Source of the DNA: RBG-16-64-13 sp963718375
GTDB taxonomy: Bacteria; Actinomycetota; Thermoleophilia; RBG-16-64-13
Length of the DNA stretch: 64,000 bases
Reading direction: 5' to 3'
Assembly (NCBI GenBank): GCA_963718375.1
Contig: CAVQZD010000008.1
Coordinates: 18,219-82,218, forward strand
The position numbers and the translations under genes are program-made. Positions 1 through 8,727 of the stretch are shown piece by piece. Positions within the stretch are counted from its first letter, which is position 1; each line of letters opens with the position of its first letter. The notes under the pieces are model-generated. The model was not told the DNA's origin. It saw only the letters and a list, made by a program, of their open reading frames with translations, and made no database searches.

Positions 1-1
1 G

Positions 2-130
2 CGCGGCCGGCGCCGGCGCGGCCGGCCCGGACGCCGAGGCGCTGGTCCGGACTCCGTAGACGCCGGAGCCTATACCGAAGAGCTCAAGGTCAACGGACTG
101 CCCGTCACGGTGGTTGTCGCCAGGGCGTAG
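2..130 (+). CDS. C-terminal end of an unidentified protein (partial)
   Basis: A reading frame is open from the window edge to a TAG at 128-130 and ends in a hydrophobic strand-like tail, EELKVNGLPVTVVVARA. The first 17 or so codons are Arg/Gly-rich low-complexity sequence. A second frame (Ala/Gly-rich, closing at 57-59) is about as plausible for that part, so a linker or a frameshift cannot be excluded. The tail is too short to assign a family. The gene is convergent with the lipid kinase, leaving only about 16 bases between them. Confidence 0.4.
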   Translation, partial: RGRRRRGRPGRRGAGPDSVDAGAYTEELKVNGLPVTVVVARA

Positions 131-146
131 CGGCCCCCGGGCGCGG

Positions 147-1064
147 CTAGGGCACCAGCACCTCTATCGCGGCCGGGTCTATCTCCACGGTGGCCGGGAG
201 CTCTCCCACGATCTCGCCGTCGGCCTGTAGCCATACGGGTCCGCTGCCCTCGGCCGGCCGCAGCTCGGCCCGGGTCGCCTTGAGGTAGGTGACGCTCTTG
301 TCGCGCACGTGCGAGCGGGTCAGCAGACGCCCCCAGAAGGCCAGCACGCTGGGCTTGGTGGTGCCTTGGAAGATCAGCATGTCCAGAAGCCCGTCCTTGG
401 CGTCGGCGCTGGGGGTCATGGTCACGTGAGCGGCGTAGTAGCGAAAGTTGCCGGCTACGAAGAAGGTGGCCAGACGAGTGATGCCGTCTATCTTCACCCA
501 GAACCGGGGCTGCGGTTCGGCGAGGGCCTTGGCCAGGCCGGTGTAAGCGAAGGCCAGGGAGCGCAGCCAGCGCTTGGTGCGCGGGTGTATGTTGCGGATG
601 GTGACGGCGTCGATGCCTGCTCCGGTCATGAGGACGAAGTGGCGGCCGTTGACTCTGCCCACATCCAGAGCGACCGACTTGCCCGCGGCGATCACAGAGC
701 AGGCTTGCTTGGGGTCGAACGGCACTTTGAGCTCCCGGGCGACCACGTTGACGGTCCCGGTGGGGATGATGCCCAGGCGGCAGAGGGGCTTCGCCCGGCC
801 GCCAGACGCCGCCTCTTCGGCGGCCTCGACGATGCCGGTCACCACCTCGTTGATGGTGCCGTCGCCTCCCACGACCACGATGACGTCGGCCTGCGGCGCC
901 AGCGTGCGCGCGAGTTGGGTAGCGTGAAGCGGATCGCTGGTAGGATGCAGCTCGACTTCCAGCCCCTGCTCCTGCAGGCAGCGGCCGGCGGTCTCCGCTG
1001 TGGCGTCCCCCCGTCCCTTGCCCGAAGACGGATTGTAGATGAGCGCAGCCTTAGGGTGCGTCAT
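147..1064 (-). CDS. Diacylglycerol/lipid kinase, YegS-DagK family
   Basis: This 305-residue protein has the DAGK catalytic fold: an N-terminal NPSSGKGR nucleotide-binding loop (about residues 11-18) and the GGDGT signature (about 66-70) followed by INEVV. The C-terminal beta-rich half (FRYYAAHVTMTPSA, LDMLIF, QADGE) is typical of the YegS/DgkB group, and 305 residues is the usual length. The family phosphorylates diacylglycerol or related lipids at the cytoplasmic membrane face, recycling lipid to phosphatidic acid; the exact substrate is not visible. I chose the ATG at 1064 because it overlaps the stop of the upstream PHP gene as ATGA and because the longer GTG-started extension is Arg-rich antisense-like sequence. 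A short Ala/Gly-rich insert (EEAASGGRAK) follows the GGDGT motif. Confidence 0.88.
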   Translation of the reverse strand: MTHPKAALIYNPSSGKGRGDATAETAGRCLQEQGLEVELHPTSDPLHATQLARTLAPQADVIVVVGGDGTINEVVTGIVEAAEEAASGGRAKPLCRLGIIPTGTVNVVARELKVPFDPKQACSVIAAGKSVALDVGRVNGRHFVLMTGAGIDAVTIRNIHPRTKRWLRSLAFAYTGLAKALAEPQPRFWVKIDGITRLATFFVAGNFRYYAAHVTMTPSADAKDGLLDMLIFQGTTKPSVLAFWGRLLTRSHVRDKSVTYLKATRAELRPAEGSGPVWLQADGEIVGELPATVEIDPAAIEVLVP

Positions 1065-1879
1065 AGTCCCACAAAGGCGTGCATGAGTGTCTGGGCACGT
1101 CCGCCTTCGTCCGAGGGCTTGAGCGTGGCGAAGTGGGTGTAGCCGGCGGTGCGGGCCAGGTCGGCGGCATGCGCGAAGTCGCGCCCCACCTCTCCAGGTC
1201 GGTGCGCGTCCGAGCCGAACGTGATGGGCACGTCGGCCCCGCACAGGCGTCGCAGGATATCGGGGTCGGGATACGCCTCGCCTATGGGCTTGTGCAGTCC
1301 GGCGGTGTTTATCTCCACGAGCACGCCCGCCCTCGCCAGGCGCTCGACAAGCCGGTCGAGCTCCTTGTCCAAGGCGCGAGTGGGCCGGAAGCCGAACTTC
1401 TTCACCAGGTCGATGTGCCCCATGACGGTGAAGAGGCCCGACTCGGCCGCGTCTCCCACCAACTCCAGATACTGCAGCCACACCTCGTCGATGTCCTTGT
1501 CAGCGTACTCAGACACGAAGCGGGGGTCGTCGAAAGCCCAGTCCTCCAAGAAGTGCACCGAGCCGATCACGAAGTCGAAGGGATGCTCCTGCAGCAGGTT
1601 ACCTACAGCAGACAGCGTTTGCAGGCGATAGTCGGCCTCCACCCCCAGGAACACGAAGCCCGGGAACTCCTGCTTGAGAGCTTGGACCTCCGCCACATAG
1701 TCGGGCAGATCGGCCATGCACATGGTGAGGTCGGCATCATGTACGGGCAGCAGCGGTAGGTGGTCCGCTATGCCTATGGCGCTCAGTCCCATGGCCTTCG
1801 CGACCTGCACGTATTCCGCGGGGCGCCCGGAGGCGTGCCCGCAGAGGGCGGTATGGGTGTGATAGTCGGGCAGCCGCAT
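1061..1879 (-). CDS. PHP-family phosphatase, histidinol-phosphatase (HisJ/HisK) type
   Basis: This 272-residue protein opens with DYHTHTALCGHA, the first metal-binding His-x-His motif of the PHP superfamily. It continues with ADHLPL, EADY, GSVHFL, GHIDL and a C-terminal FGSDAHRP motif. That set and length match the histidinol-phosphatase class that hydrolyses L-histidinol phosphate in histidine biosynthesis. No other his gene is nearby, so the substrate is inferred from the family only and another phosphoester is possible. The gene is translationally coupled to the downstream lipid kinase (ATGA) and lies 42 bp or more downstream of mtaB on the same strand, so the three may form one operon. 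Confidence 0.82.
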   Translation of the reverse strand: MRLPDYHTHTALCGHASGRPAEYVQVAKAMGLSAIGIADHLPLLPVHDADLTMCMADLPDYVAEVQALKQEFPGFVFLGVEADYRLQTLSAVGNLLQEHPFDFVIGSVHFLEDWAFDDPRFVSEYADKDIDEVWLQYLELVGDAAESGLFTVMGHIDLVKKFGFRPTRALDKELDRLVERLARAGVLVEINTAGLHKPIGEAYPDPDILRRLCGADVPITFGSDAHRPGEVGRDFAHAADLARTAGYTHFATLKPSDEGGRAQTLMHAFVGL

Positions 1880-1921
1880 ATCAGGCCTCCGTCTCTAGGA
1901 CGATAGTGTAGGGGCCGTCGC

Positions 1922-3319
1922 CTACGGCTCCACCTCCAGCAGCGTGGCCTCCCAGCGGCCGCTGGGTAGCACGTCGGCCAGCTGGACGCGCACGAACCGG
2001 TTCATGAGCTGCTTGTCGCCATACACGAGTACCTCCTGGTAGTCGCCCGTAAGGCCGACCAGGCGTCCATCCCCCCCTTGCTCCTCCAGCATCAGCGCGC
2101 GCTGCACGCTCCCCTTCAGAGTATCGCGAAACGCCTCTCTCTTGGTCTTTCCCAGAATGCGCAACCTCTCACTCCGGTCTTTGATCACTTCGGCCTTCAC
2201 CTTGGCCTTGGGCGGCAGAGCGGCCGCGGGCGTGCCCGGGCGGTCGCTGTAGCCGAAGACATGCAGGTAGGTGAGCGGTGAAGCCCCCACCAGAGCCAGG
2301 GTCTCGGCGAATTCGAGCTCCGTCTCACCAGGGAAGCCCACGATGACGTCGGCGCCGAGGGCCGCGTCCGGCAGACGACGGGCGATACGCTGGGTGGCGG
2401 CCAAGTATTGGGCGGCGGAGTAGGGGCGATCCATCGCCTTGAGGATAGTGTCGGAGCCACTCTGCAGAGGCAGGTGAAAGTGCCGGGCCATGCGGTCCCC
2501 GGCTCGCTCCACCACGTCCAGCAGTCTGTCGTTGACCTCCAAGGGCTCGACCGAACTCAATCTCAGGCGGCCAAGATCACCGACCTCCCGCAGCAGCAGG
2601 TCCAGGAGACCGGCGAGCGACCCCTCGCCCGTGTCCTTACCCCAGCTGCCCAGGTCGACCCCCGTGAGCACGATCTCGCGGTAGCCGCCCGCCGCAAGCC
2701 GACGGACCTCGCGCAGGGCGTCGCTCTCGGCCATGCTGCGCGCCGACCCGCGTGCGAGGGGGACGATGCAGTAAGAACAGTGGGAGTCGCACCCGGTCTG
2801 CACCTTGAGAAAGGCCCGCGTGCGCCCGTGAAAGTGGGCGAACGACGCTGTCTCGAACCTGGGCTGCTCAGGGTAGGGGGACACGGTGACGGCGGGGCGG
2901 CAGGCGGGCGCCGCGCGTGGCGCCGCCCCGGGCGCCGCCGCGCGGCTCCGCAAAGCGTGCCCGAGGTGTGCGACCAGGTCCTCCTTATCAGGGTTGCCCA
3001 GCACCAAGTCCACCCCCGGCAGCTCCGCCAAAACGTCGGGTGCGACTTGGGCAAAGCAGCCGGTCGCCACCAGCACGCATCCCGGGTCGAGTCGCTTGGC
3101 AGCGTGTATCTCATGTCTGCAGGTGCGGTCGCTCTTGGAGGTGACGGTGCAGGTGTTGACCACCCGCACGTCGGCCTTGTCGTCCCAGTCCACCAGGCTG
3201 TATCCGGCGGCCGCCAGGGCCTCCTGCATCTGCGCCGTCTCACACTGATTGAGACGGCAGCCCACCGTGCGAAAGGCTACGGTGGCACCTGGACCTCTCT
3301 CTGAGTGAGCGGAAGGCAT
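1922..3319 (-). CDS. mtaB: tRNA (N6-L-threonylcarbamoyladenosine(37)-C2)-methylthiotransferase
   Basis: The protein has the three MTTase parts. The N-terminal UPF0004 domain carries the cluster cysteines (VGCRLNQCE, NTCTVT, GCFAQ). The radical-SAM core has TGCDSHCSYC (CxxxCxxC, around residue 175) and GVDLGSWG. A C-terminal TRAM-like stretch ends at VQLADVLPSGRW. The family adds a methylthio group to t6A at position 37 of ANN-decoding tRNAs, giving ms2t6A. I placed the start at the ATG at 3319 (465 aa); a TTG at 3352 would add 11 residues, and neither has a strong ribosome-binding site. An Ala/Pro/Arg-rich insert (about residues 125-140) lies between the first domain and the radical-SAM core, one of several such inserts in this genome's enzymes. 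Confidence 0.92.
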   Translation of the reverse strand: MPSAHSERGPGATVAFRTVGCRLNQCETAQMQEALAAAGYSLVDWDDKADVRVVNTCTVTSKSDRTCRHEIHAAKRLDPGCVLVATGCFAQVAPDVLAELPGVDLVLGNPDKEDLVAHLGHALRSRAAAPGAAPRAAPACRPAVTVSPYPEQPRFETASFAHFHGRTRAFLKVQTGCDSHCSYCIVPLARGSARSMAESDALREVRRLAAGGYREIVLTGVDLGSWGKDTGEGSLAGLLDLLLREVGDLGRLRLSSVEPLEVNDRLLDVVERAGDRMARHFHLPLQSGSDTILKAMDRPYSAAQYLAATQRIARRLPDAALGADVIVGFPGETELEFAETLALVGASPLTYLHVFGYSDRPGTPAAALPPKAKVKAEVIKDRSERLRILGKTKREAFRDTLKGSVQRALMLEEQGGDGRLVGLTGDYQEVLVYGDKQLMNRFVRVQLADVLPSGRWEATLLEVEP

Positions 3320-3410
3320 GATCGGCAGTTTAGCAGCCGCCTTACAGGCCAAGTGTTAGCATATAGCGCGCCGCCTTCCCCGGGCGCATGCCATCGACTT
3401 TTGGGGGATC

Positions 3411-3878
3411 ATGGAGTTCATACGCAGACTGCTAGAGCGCGACCGAATAACCGGGCAGGCTGCCCGGTTCATAGTGGTCGGGTTCTTGAACACAGCGGTC
3501 GACCTAGCCGCCTTCTACCTCCTGGCGAACATCCCGGGTATGCACGAGGCGGCGGCGAAGGGCATCTCCTATTTCTTGGGCATATGCAACAGCTTTCTGT
3601 GGAACAAGTACTGGACGTTCGGTGCCGGCAAGTCAAAGAGGGGCTGGCGGGAGTTCGGCATCTTCGTGCTGGTGAATCTTCCCCCGCTACTGGTCAACGT
3701 CGTGGTGTTCAGACTGCTCGGTATCTGGTACCAGTCAGGCGAGTGGTACGTGCGGATGGGCAAGGCGTTCGTGGCGGCTGTCGCAGCGGTCGTCTGGAAC
3801 TTCTTGGGCAGTCGGTACCTGGCCTTCCGGCATTCGGCCCTGGGGCATGCGAGCGAAGAGAGTGAGGGCGATGAATAG
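3411..3878 (+). CDS. GtrA-family membrane protein
   Basis: This 155-residue protein has four predicted membrane helices and the GtrA signature: FIVVGFLNTAVDLAAFYLL at the start, then SYFLGICNSFLWNKYWTF, and WNFLGSRYLAF near the end. GtrA proteins are small membrane proteins associated with flipping or presenting polyprenyl-linked sugars for cell-surface glycosylation. A GGGGGA ribosome-binding site sits just before the ATG. The last bases overlap the start of the next gene, a GT2 enzyme, which is the usual partner that makes the polyprenyl-phosphate sugar. The third gene of the operon is a large polytopic membrane protein, so the trio looks like a surface glycosylation unit. Confidence 0.9.
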   Translation: MEFIRRLLERDRITGQAARFIVVGFLNTAVDLAAFYLLANIPGMHEAAAKGISYFLGICNSFLWNKYWTFGAGKSKRGWREFGIFVLVNLPPLLVNVVVFRLLGIWYQSGEWYVRMGKAFVAAVAAVVWNFLGSRYLAFRHSALGHASEESEGDE

Positions 3879-4674
3879 CACCGGGCACACCGGGCCTGTC
3901 TACTCGATAGTCATACCCGTACACAACGAGGCCGAGTGTCTGACCGCTGAGGTATCCGAACTGGTGGGCGGACTCGAAGCACGCGGTGTGGACTACGAAC
4001 TCATCCTGGCCGAGAACGGCAGCTCCGACGACACGGCCGGGCTGGGTGACACGTTGGCCGAGACCAACCCTCGCATCCAAGTGCTCCGCGTGCCGGTGGC
4101 CGACTACGGAGCGGCCATGAAGGCGGGCATGTTGGGGGCTCGTGGGCGCTTGGTGGTGAACTTCGATATCGACTTTCACGACGTGGACTTCATGCTCAAG
4201 GCCGGCGCAGTGCTGGGCGAGGGTACCGCGAAGGATGCGGCCGAAGCCGCCGCCGCCGCCCCCGCGCCGCAGGCGGGCACCGCCGCCCCCGCGCCGGGCA
4301 TCGTCGTCGGCAGCAAACTCGCAGAGGGCGCTGACGACCGACGGTCGTGGGCTCGCCATCTAGTGTCGTATGGTTTCACTACGATCCTGCGCATACTGTT
4401 CGACCGCCATATGGACGACACCCACGGCATGAAGGTGCTAAAGCGTGAGGTGGTGACCACCTTCGCACCTCGCACCATCAAGACCACCGACCTCTTTGAC
4501 ACCGAGCTCATCATCCGCGCTCGACGGGCAGGGGTGGCGGTCGTTGCGCTCCCCGTCACGGTGGAGGAGAAGCGGAAACCGCGCTCCTCCATAATGCGTC
4601 GCATTCCACGTACAATACGGGGGTTGCTGAGCCTGAGGGTAGCGCTGTTCATGGAGGGTCGTCCTGGATCGTGA
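3871..4674 (+). CDS. Family 2 glycosyltransferase (polyprenyl-phosphate sugar synthase type)
   Basis: This protein of about 267 residues begins with YSIVIPVHNEAECL, the GT-A nucleotide-binding strand, continues with LILAENGSSDDT, and has an acidic catalytic region (NFDIDFHDVDFM). The family transfers a sugar from a nucleotide donor to dolichyl- or undecaprenyl-type phosphate. I chose the ATG at 3871, which overlaps the GtrA stop and follows a GAGGG ribosome-binding site; an in-frame ATG 24 bases upstream is less likely. A roughly 24-residue Ala/Pro-rich insert (from about residue 118) sits inside the catalytic domain between the acidic motif and the next core strand (IVVGSK), which is odd for this compact fold. 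Its end overlaps the proposed CTG start of the next gene. Confidence 0.88.
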   Translation: MNSTGHTGPVYSIVIPVHNEAECLTAEVSELVGGLEARGVDYELILAENGSSDDTAGLGDTLAETNPRIQVLRVPVADYGAAMKAGMLGARGRLVVNFDIDFHDVDFMLKAGAVLGEGTAKDAAEAAAAAPAPQAGTAAPAPGIVVGSKLAEGADDRRSWARHLVSYGFTTILRILFDRHMDDTHGMKVLKREVVTTFAPRTIKTTDLFDTELIIRARRAGVAVVALPVTVEEKRKPRSSIMRRIPRTIRGLLSLRVALFMEGRPGS

Positions 4675-7351
4675 TCACGAGGAGATAGAGGCTCCAGCGT
4701 CGGCGGCAGAACCCGTCTCGCAGGACTCTGCGCCGCACCAGTCTGCGCCGCACCAGTCTGCGCCGCTCGGGCCTCTGGCCGAAGAGTTCGAAGCTCCCGA
4801 CTACTATGTGCCGCGGCGATCCCGCTTCCACGACTTGGGTAGCTGGCTGCCCACGTCGTTGGCGTTCTTGGCCATTTACGGCCTGCTACTGGGTTTCTAC
4901 CTGCCCATCGACATCCAGGGCCGTCATTTCTTCGACTGCCTGTTCAGCGTCACCACCACCTCAGGCGGTGACACCGGGGCGCATCACTACCCCGCGCAGT
5001 ACCTGATCCAGGAGCTGCTACCCAACTGGAAGCTCACGGGCTGGGCGCCGGGCTGGTACGCGGGCATGCCCATGCTCACCTTCTACTTCCCGTTTCCGTT
5101 TCTCATCATCGCCATCCTGAGCACAGTCATCCCCTACGAGGTGGCCTTCAAGCTCGGCACAGTGCTGGGCGTCTTCCTGCTACCTCTGACGGCGTACGCG
5201 TTCGGGCGCCTGCTGCGCATCCGCAAGCCCTACCCGATCCTGGCGGCAGTGTTCGCGACGGGCTTTCTCTTCATGGAGAAGGCCGGCTCGGGACTCTACT
5301 CCATATACGGCGGCAACATCCTCAGCACCCTGGCGGGTGAGTTCGGCTATATGCTCAGCTTCGCGCTGGTGGCCCTGTTCCTGGGGACGCTGTTCCGGGG
5401 GATGGAGAAGCCGCGCGTGAACATGCTGTTCGTAGCCAACTGCCTGCTGCTGATGGCCCTGACGCTCAGCCACGTAGTCACTACGATAGTGCTGGTGTTC
5501 ATCGTCTGGGGGCTGCTCTTGCCCTTCCTCTTCAAGGTCAAAGACGAGGGATGGTCGGCGGTCTGGAAGCCTGCGGTGTACGTGGTGGCCGTGGGCTTCG
5601 TCGGTTTCTGCCTGACCGCCTTTTGGTCGCTGCCCTTCGTCGCGAACATGGATTATACGGCGGGTATGGAGTGGTACCAGCTGGAAGTACTGGGTCGCCC
5701 AGTGCCACTCGGCACCCAGATCGTGCTCACGATCATCGGGGCTGTCGGTCTGGTCACCTCGGTCTCACTGGGCGTATACGCGGCCGCCACGAAGAGGCGG
5801 GTCTTGCCGCTGGTGGCGACCGCGGTGGCGGTCACCGCGACCATCCTCGGTCTTATCATGGTCTTCTACCTCAGCAGCAACCTCATCCCGCGCACGTGGC
5901 AGTTCTTGACAGTCTTCGTCCTGGGGATCGTGGGCATGGCCTACGCGGTGGCGAAACGGGAGCGGAGGCTTCTGCCTCTAGCGTGGGTGACCGTGGTCGC
6001 CTTTCTCATGTACGCGCTGATGCCTGATGGCAAGGCGCTCTGGAACGGGCGCCTGCTCAGCTTCTGGTACTTCTCGTTCCATCTCTGGGCGGCTTACGCT
6101 TTGACCTGGTTCGTTCGCGGCTTCATGACCATCATGTGGGACCTCCTGCGCATCCGCACCCGCCACACGCGGCCCCTGTACATCCCGCTGCTGGCAGTGG
6201 TGGCCATCGCCGTGATCGGGGCGTCGTCCACGGTGGCCGGTGGCTGGATTCAGTGGAACTACTTGGGCTACGAGAAGAAGGCGGCCTGGCCGGAATATCG
6301 GGAGATGCTCGACTACATGGAGACCCTCCCGCCGAACAGCCGGGTGATGTGGGAGCATGGCGACGCCATCAACGACTTCGGCACGCCCAGGGCCTTCGAG
6401 CTCATCCCTTACTGGACGCAGTCCGACACCATGGAAGGCACCCTGATGGAGGCCTCCTATACGGCTCCCTTCCACTTCATCAACCAGCGGGAGCTCTCGG
6501 AGCAATCCAGCAACGCCATCATCGGGGTCGAGTATCCGCCGGGTGTCGACACGCAGATGGGCATCACCCATCTGCAGTTCATGAACATCCCCTATCTGCT
6601 CGCCTTCGAGAACCAGGAGTCTGAGGAGCTGGTGATTCCCGGGGTGGAGGCGGACCCGAGGGCGGAGTTGCTGGAGACGTTCGGCGTCTTCAAGTTCTAC
6701 CACATCAAAGATTGCAGCGACTATGTGCAGATCATGCAGAACAAGCCCCTGCGGGTGAACATCGGGGCCGGCACCGAGTGGCGGGACATGGCCGTGGAGT
6801 GGTACAAGAGCGCCTCGGCCCTGGACACCGCACTCATCAGGGACACCGGCGACGAGGCGCTGCAGCAGTTCACCGAACTCATGCCCGAGAGCGCCGCCTA
6901 TCCGCCCCAAGTGCCCATAGAGACAGACGGCCAGGTCAGCAACATCGTGCTCGAGAACCAGAAGCTCTCGTTCGACACCACTGCCATCGGGGTACCGCAC
7001 TGGATCAAGATCTCGTACTTCCCCAACTGGCACGTGAAGGGCGCCGAGGGCCCCTACTTGGCTTCACCCTCGTTCATGATGGTCATCCCCACTTCGGAGC
7101 ACGTGGAGCTCTACTACGGCCGCACCTGGGCTAACAACGTGGGCCAGGCGCTGGAGGTGCTAGCGTGGGCGCTCCTGATCGGGCTCAGCATCTGGCGCTT
7201 CATCGTCTGGAACAAGCGGCGCGAGACTCCTGTGGTCGCTGGCCCACCGACTACTGAGCTGGTGCCGCCGCCGCTACCGCCGCTGCCCCAGCCACTCGAG
7301 GCCGAAGAGAAGTACATACCGGACTTCGAAGACGACCCACCGCTGCGCTAG
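4664..7351 (+). CDS. Large polytopic membrane protein, 6-pyruvoyl-tetrahydropterin-synthase-related type; probable CTG start
   Basis: This protein of about 895 residues has a hydrophilic N-terminus, at least ten membrane helices in the first 480 codons and a large soluble C-terminal part. Sequences such as the WAPGWYAGMPMLTFYFPFPF block resemble integral membrane proteins labelled 'PTPS-related', which look like GT-C-type glycosyltransferases; the true function is unknown to me. The only conventional start is a GTG at 4808 with no ribosome-binding site. The frame is open back to a CTG at 4664 that has GGAGG six bases upstream and overlaps the GT2 stop. The intervening codons include a 15-bp in-frame repeat (Ser-Ala-Pro-His-Gln), consistent with coding. 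I therefore favour the CTG start; the GTG start would give 847 residues. Context (GtrA and GT2 upstream) suggests cell-envelope glycosylation. Confidence 0.8.
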   Translation: MDRDHEEIEAPASAAEPVSQDSAPHQSAPHQSAPLGPLAEEFEAPDYYVPRRSRFHDLGSWLPTSLAFLAIYGLLLGFYLPIDIQGRHFFDCLFSVTTTSGGDTGAHHYPAQYLIQELLPNWKLTGWAPGWYAGMPMLTFYFPFPFLIIAILSTVIPYEVAFKLGTVLGVFLLPLTAYAFGRLLRIRKPYPILAAVFATGFLFMEKAGSGLYSIYGGNILSTLAGEFGYMLSFALVALFLGTLFRGMEKPRVNMLFVANCLLLMALTLSHVVTTIVLVFIVWGLLLPFLFKVKDEGWSAVWKPAVYVVAVGFVGFCLTAFWSLPFVANMDYTAGMEWYQLEVLGRPVPLGTQIVLTIIGAVGLVTSVSLGVYAAATKRRVLPLVATAVAVTATILGLIMVFYLSSNLIPRTWQFLTVFVLGIVGMAYAVAKRERRLLPLAWVTVVAFLMYALMPDGKALWNGRLLSFWYFSFHLWAAYALTWFVRGFMTIMWDLLRIRTRHTRPLYIPLLAVVAIAVIGASSTVAGGWIQWNYLGYEKKAAWPEYREMLDYMETLPPNSRVMWEHGDAINDFGTPRAFELIPYWTQSDTMEGTLMEASYTAPFHFINQRELSEQSSNAIIGVEYPPGVDTQMGITHLQFMNIPYLLAFENQESEELVIPGVEADPRAELLETFGVFKFYHIKDCSDYVQIMQNKPLRVNIGAGTEWRDMAVEWYKSASALDTALIRDTGDEALQQFTELMPESAAYPPQVPIETDGQVSNIVLENQKLSFDTTAIGVPHWIKISYFPNWHVKGAEGPYLASPSFMMVIPTSEHVELYYGRTWANNVGQALEVLAWALLIGLSIWRFIVWNKRRETPVVAGPPTTELVPPPLPPLPQPLEAEEKYIPDFEDDPPLR

Positions 7352-7366
7352 GGCCGCCGGCGCGCG

Positions 7367-7390
7367 CCGCGCGCGCGGCGCCGCGCGCGG
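7367..7390. terminator. G+C-only stem-loop between convergent genes
   Basis: The 66 bases between the stops of the membrane-protein gene and the Fe-S gene are almost pure G+C. They contain a 9-bp perfect inverted repeat (CCGCGCGCG / CGCGCGCGG) with a 6-base loop. There is no T-run on either side, so this is not a textbook intrinsic terminator. It may act as a bidirectional transcription barrier. Confidence 0.35.
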
Positions 7391-7417
7391 CCCCGGGCCG
7401 CGGCTCAGCAGCAGTCG

Positions 7418-8320
7418 CTAGCGCGCCGGGATACTCGACTCGCAGGGCACGCCCGTTTGACACAGACCGCAGCCGTACCCCTTGAATCCGAACGTCTGCT
7501 CTACGAAGTCGGCCGTGACCGGCTCCAAATGGTCGGCGCAGGCCGCCTTTTCGCGCGCCTCAGGCGCGATCGAGCCCACCGGGCAACGGTCGGCACAGAC
7601 TGTGCACGCACCGCCGTTGAAGTAGAGGCAGTAGTCGAAGGGTCCGGTGTAGGGCCGCTCGGTGGCCGGGATATGGCCGTGCACGATCACCGAGCCGAAC
7701 CGGACCGCCTGCCCCACCACTGTGATCACTCCGCCTGATAGGCCAAAGGTGCCCAAGCCCGAAGTGTAGGCTACGTGGCGCTCGGACCAGTTGGAGGACC
7801 GTCCCTGCTTCTCGGACTCCGCTTCGCGATGCTCGGGGAGTAGGGCCGGCGCCACGGCGGAATGGCCGCGCTCGGCCAGAGCGGCCGTCAGCGCTCTGTG
7901 TAGGTCCCGGTTGTGCCTCTGCCCGTAGATGCGCGAGCGCGCCCATCGTTCGGAAGGTAGCTCTCCTTGCTCACGGTTGTCTGCCTTTGTGGCGTCGGTG
8001 TGGCTCAGCGCCCAACTGATCACGGTGAGCTCGCCGGGCGGCGGCGCCTCGCCGTGGTCGGTCTCGGCCAGCGCCGCGGCTCCCCGCTCCTGGGCTACCG
8101 CGCTGGTGCGGAGGCCAAAGGCCTCCGCCGGCGCCCAGTGGAAGCCGCCGATGTGCTCCTTCCAGAAGCCGTAGAGTGCGTCGTCGCCGCTCGAGTAACC
8201 CAGGACGAAGTCCTGCCAAGCAGGCTCGGGCCAGCTGGGACCAAGATGGTTGTGCTCAGGAGTGGCGAGGAACTCTTCGATGAAGCGCGGAACGAAGGTC
8301 GCCAGATCGGCCTGGGTCAT
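7418..8320 (-). CDS. 4Fe-4S double-cluster protein, QueG-related
   Basis: This 300-residue protein carries two ferredoxin-type cysteine sets near its C-terminus: CTVCADRCPVGSI (CxxCxxxCP) and a later set with CADHL and GCGLCQTGVPC. The N-terminal two thirds resemble the COG1600/epoxyqueuosine-reductase-like proteins that pair a ferredoxin module with another catalytic domain. True QueG proteins usually end their second cluster with a GCDxCQxxCPxN-like motif. This one does not, so I call it QueG-related rather than QueG; the substrate is unknown. Its ATG overlaps the stop of the yjbQ-type gene (ATGA), so the two are translationally coupled. Confidence 0.7.
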   Translation of the reverse strand: MTQADLATFVPRFIEEFLATPEHNHLGPSWPEPAWQDFVLGYSSGDDALYGFWKEHIGGFHWAPAEAFGLRTSAVAQERGAAALAETDHGEAPPPGELTVISWALSHTDATKADNREQGELPSERWARSRIYGQRHNRDLHRALTAALAERGHSAVAPALLPEHREAESEKQGRSSNWSERHVAYTSGLGTFGLSGGVITVVGQAVRFGSVIVHGHIPATERPYTGPFDYCLYFNGGACTVCADRCPVGSIAPEAREKAACADHLEPVTADFVEQTFGFKGYGCGLCQTGVPCESSIPAR

Positions 8321-8727
8321 GGGCGGCTCTCCAGGAGGGTGATGCGCACCTTGCGGGTGCGGGGTCCGTCGAACTCCGCCAGATAGATACTCTGCCAGGT
8401 TCCGAGCTCCATACGCCCCCCGCGCACCGGCACCGCCACGTGGCTGCCGATCAGGCTGGTCTTGATGTGGGCGTCGGAGTTGCCTTCGGCATGGCGATAC
8501 CCCGCGTCGCGCGGCACCAGGCGAGCGAGTCCGGCGATGATGTCCTGCGCGACCGAGGGGTCCGCGCCCTCGTTGATGGTGACCCCTGCCGTGGTGTGAG
8601 GCACCGTGACGTAGACGACACCGGTGAAGTCAGGCTCTGACTCCGCCACCGCGCCCTGCACGCGCCCCGTTATGTCAAACAGGACTTCCCGCTCGGGGGT
8701 ACGCACGATGAGTTCAAGAGCGGCCAT
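8317..8727 (-). CDS. YjbQ/UPF0047 family protein
   Basis: This protein of about 136 residues contains the UPF0047 signature: VYVTVPHTTAGVTINEGAD, then YRHAEGNSDAHIKTSLIG, then GTWQSIYLAEFDGPR. The family is a small beta-rich fold often labelled secondary thiamine-phosphate synthase because of a weak activity; its physiological role is not settled. I chose the ATG at 8727 because GGAGG lies five bases upstream. An in-frame ATG at 8739 has no well-placed site. The 5' end overlaps the end of the upstream HTH-nucleotidyltransferase gene and the 3' end overlaps the Fe-S gene, so the three are probably co-transcribed. Confidence 0.9.
   Translation of the reverse strand: MAALELIVRTPEREVLFDITGRVQGAVAESEPDFTGVVYVTVPHTTAGVTINEGADPSVAQDIIAGLARLVPRDAGYRHAEGNSDAHIKTSLIGSHVAVPVRGGRMELGTWQSIYLAEFDGPRTRKVRITLLESRP

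Noticed and set aside
2408..3304. Plus-strand gene antisense to mtaB
   Set aside because: It is a long open frame produced by G+C bias opposite a strongly conserved coding sequence; no motifs and no start signal.
5978..7033. Minus-strand gene opposite the large membrane protein
   Set aside because: It is His/Pro/Arg-rich shadow sequence of the membrane-protein frame with no recognisable domain.
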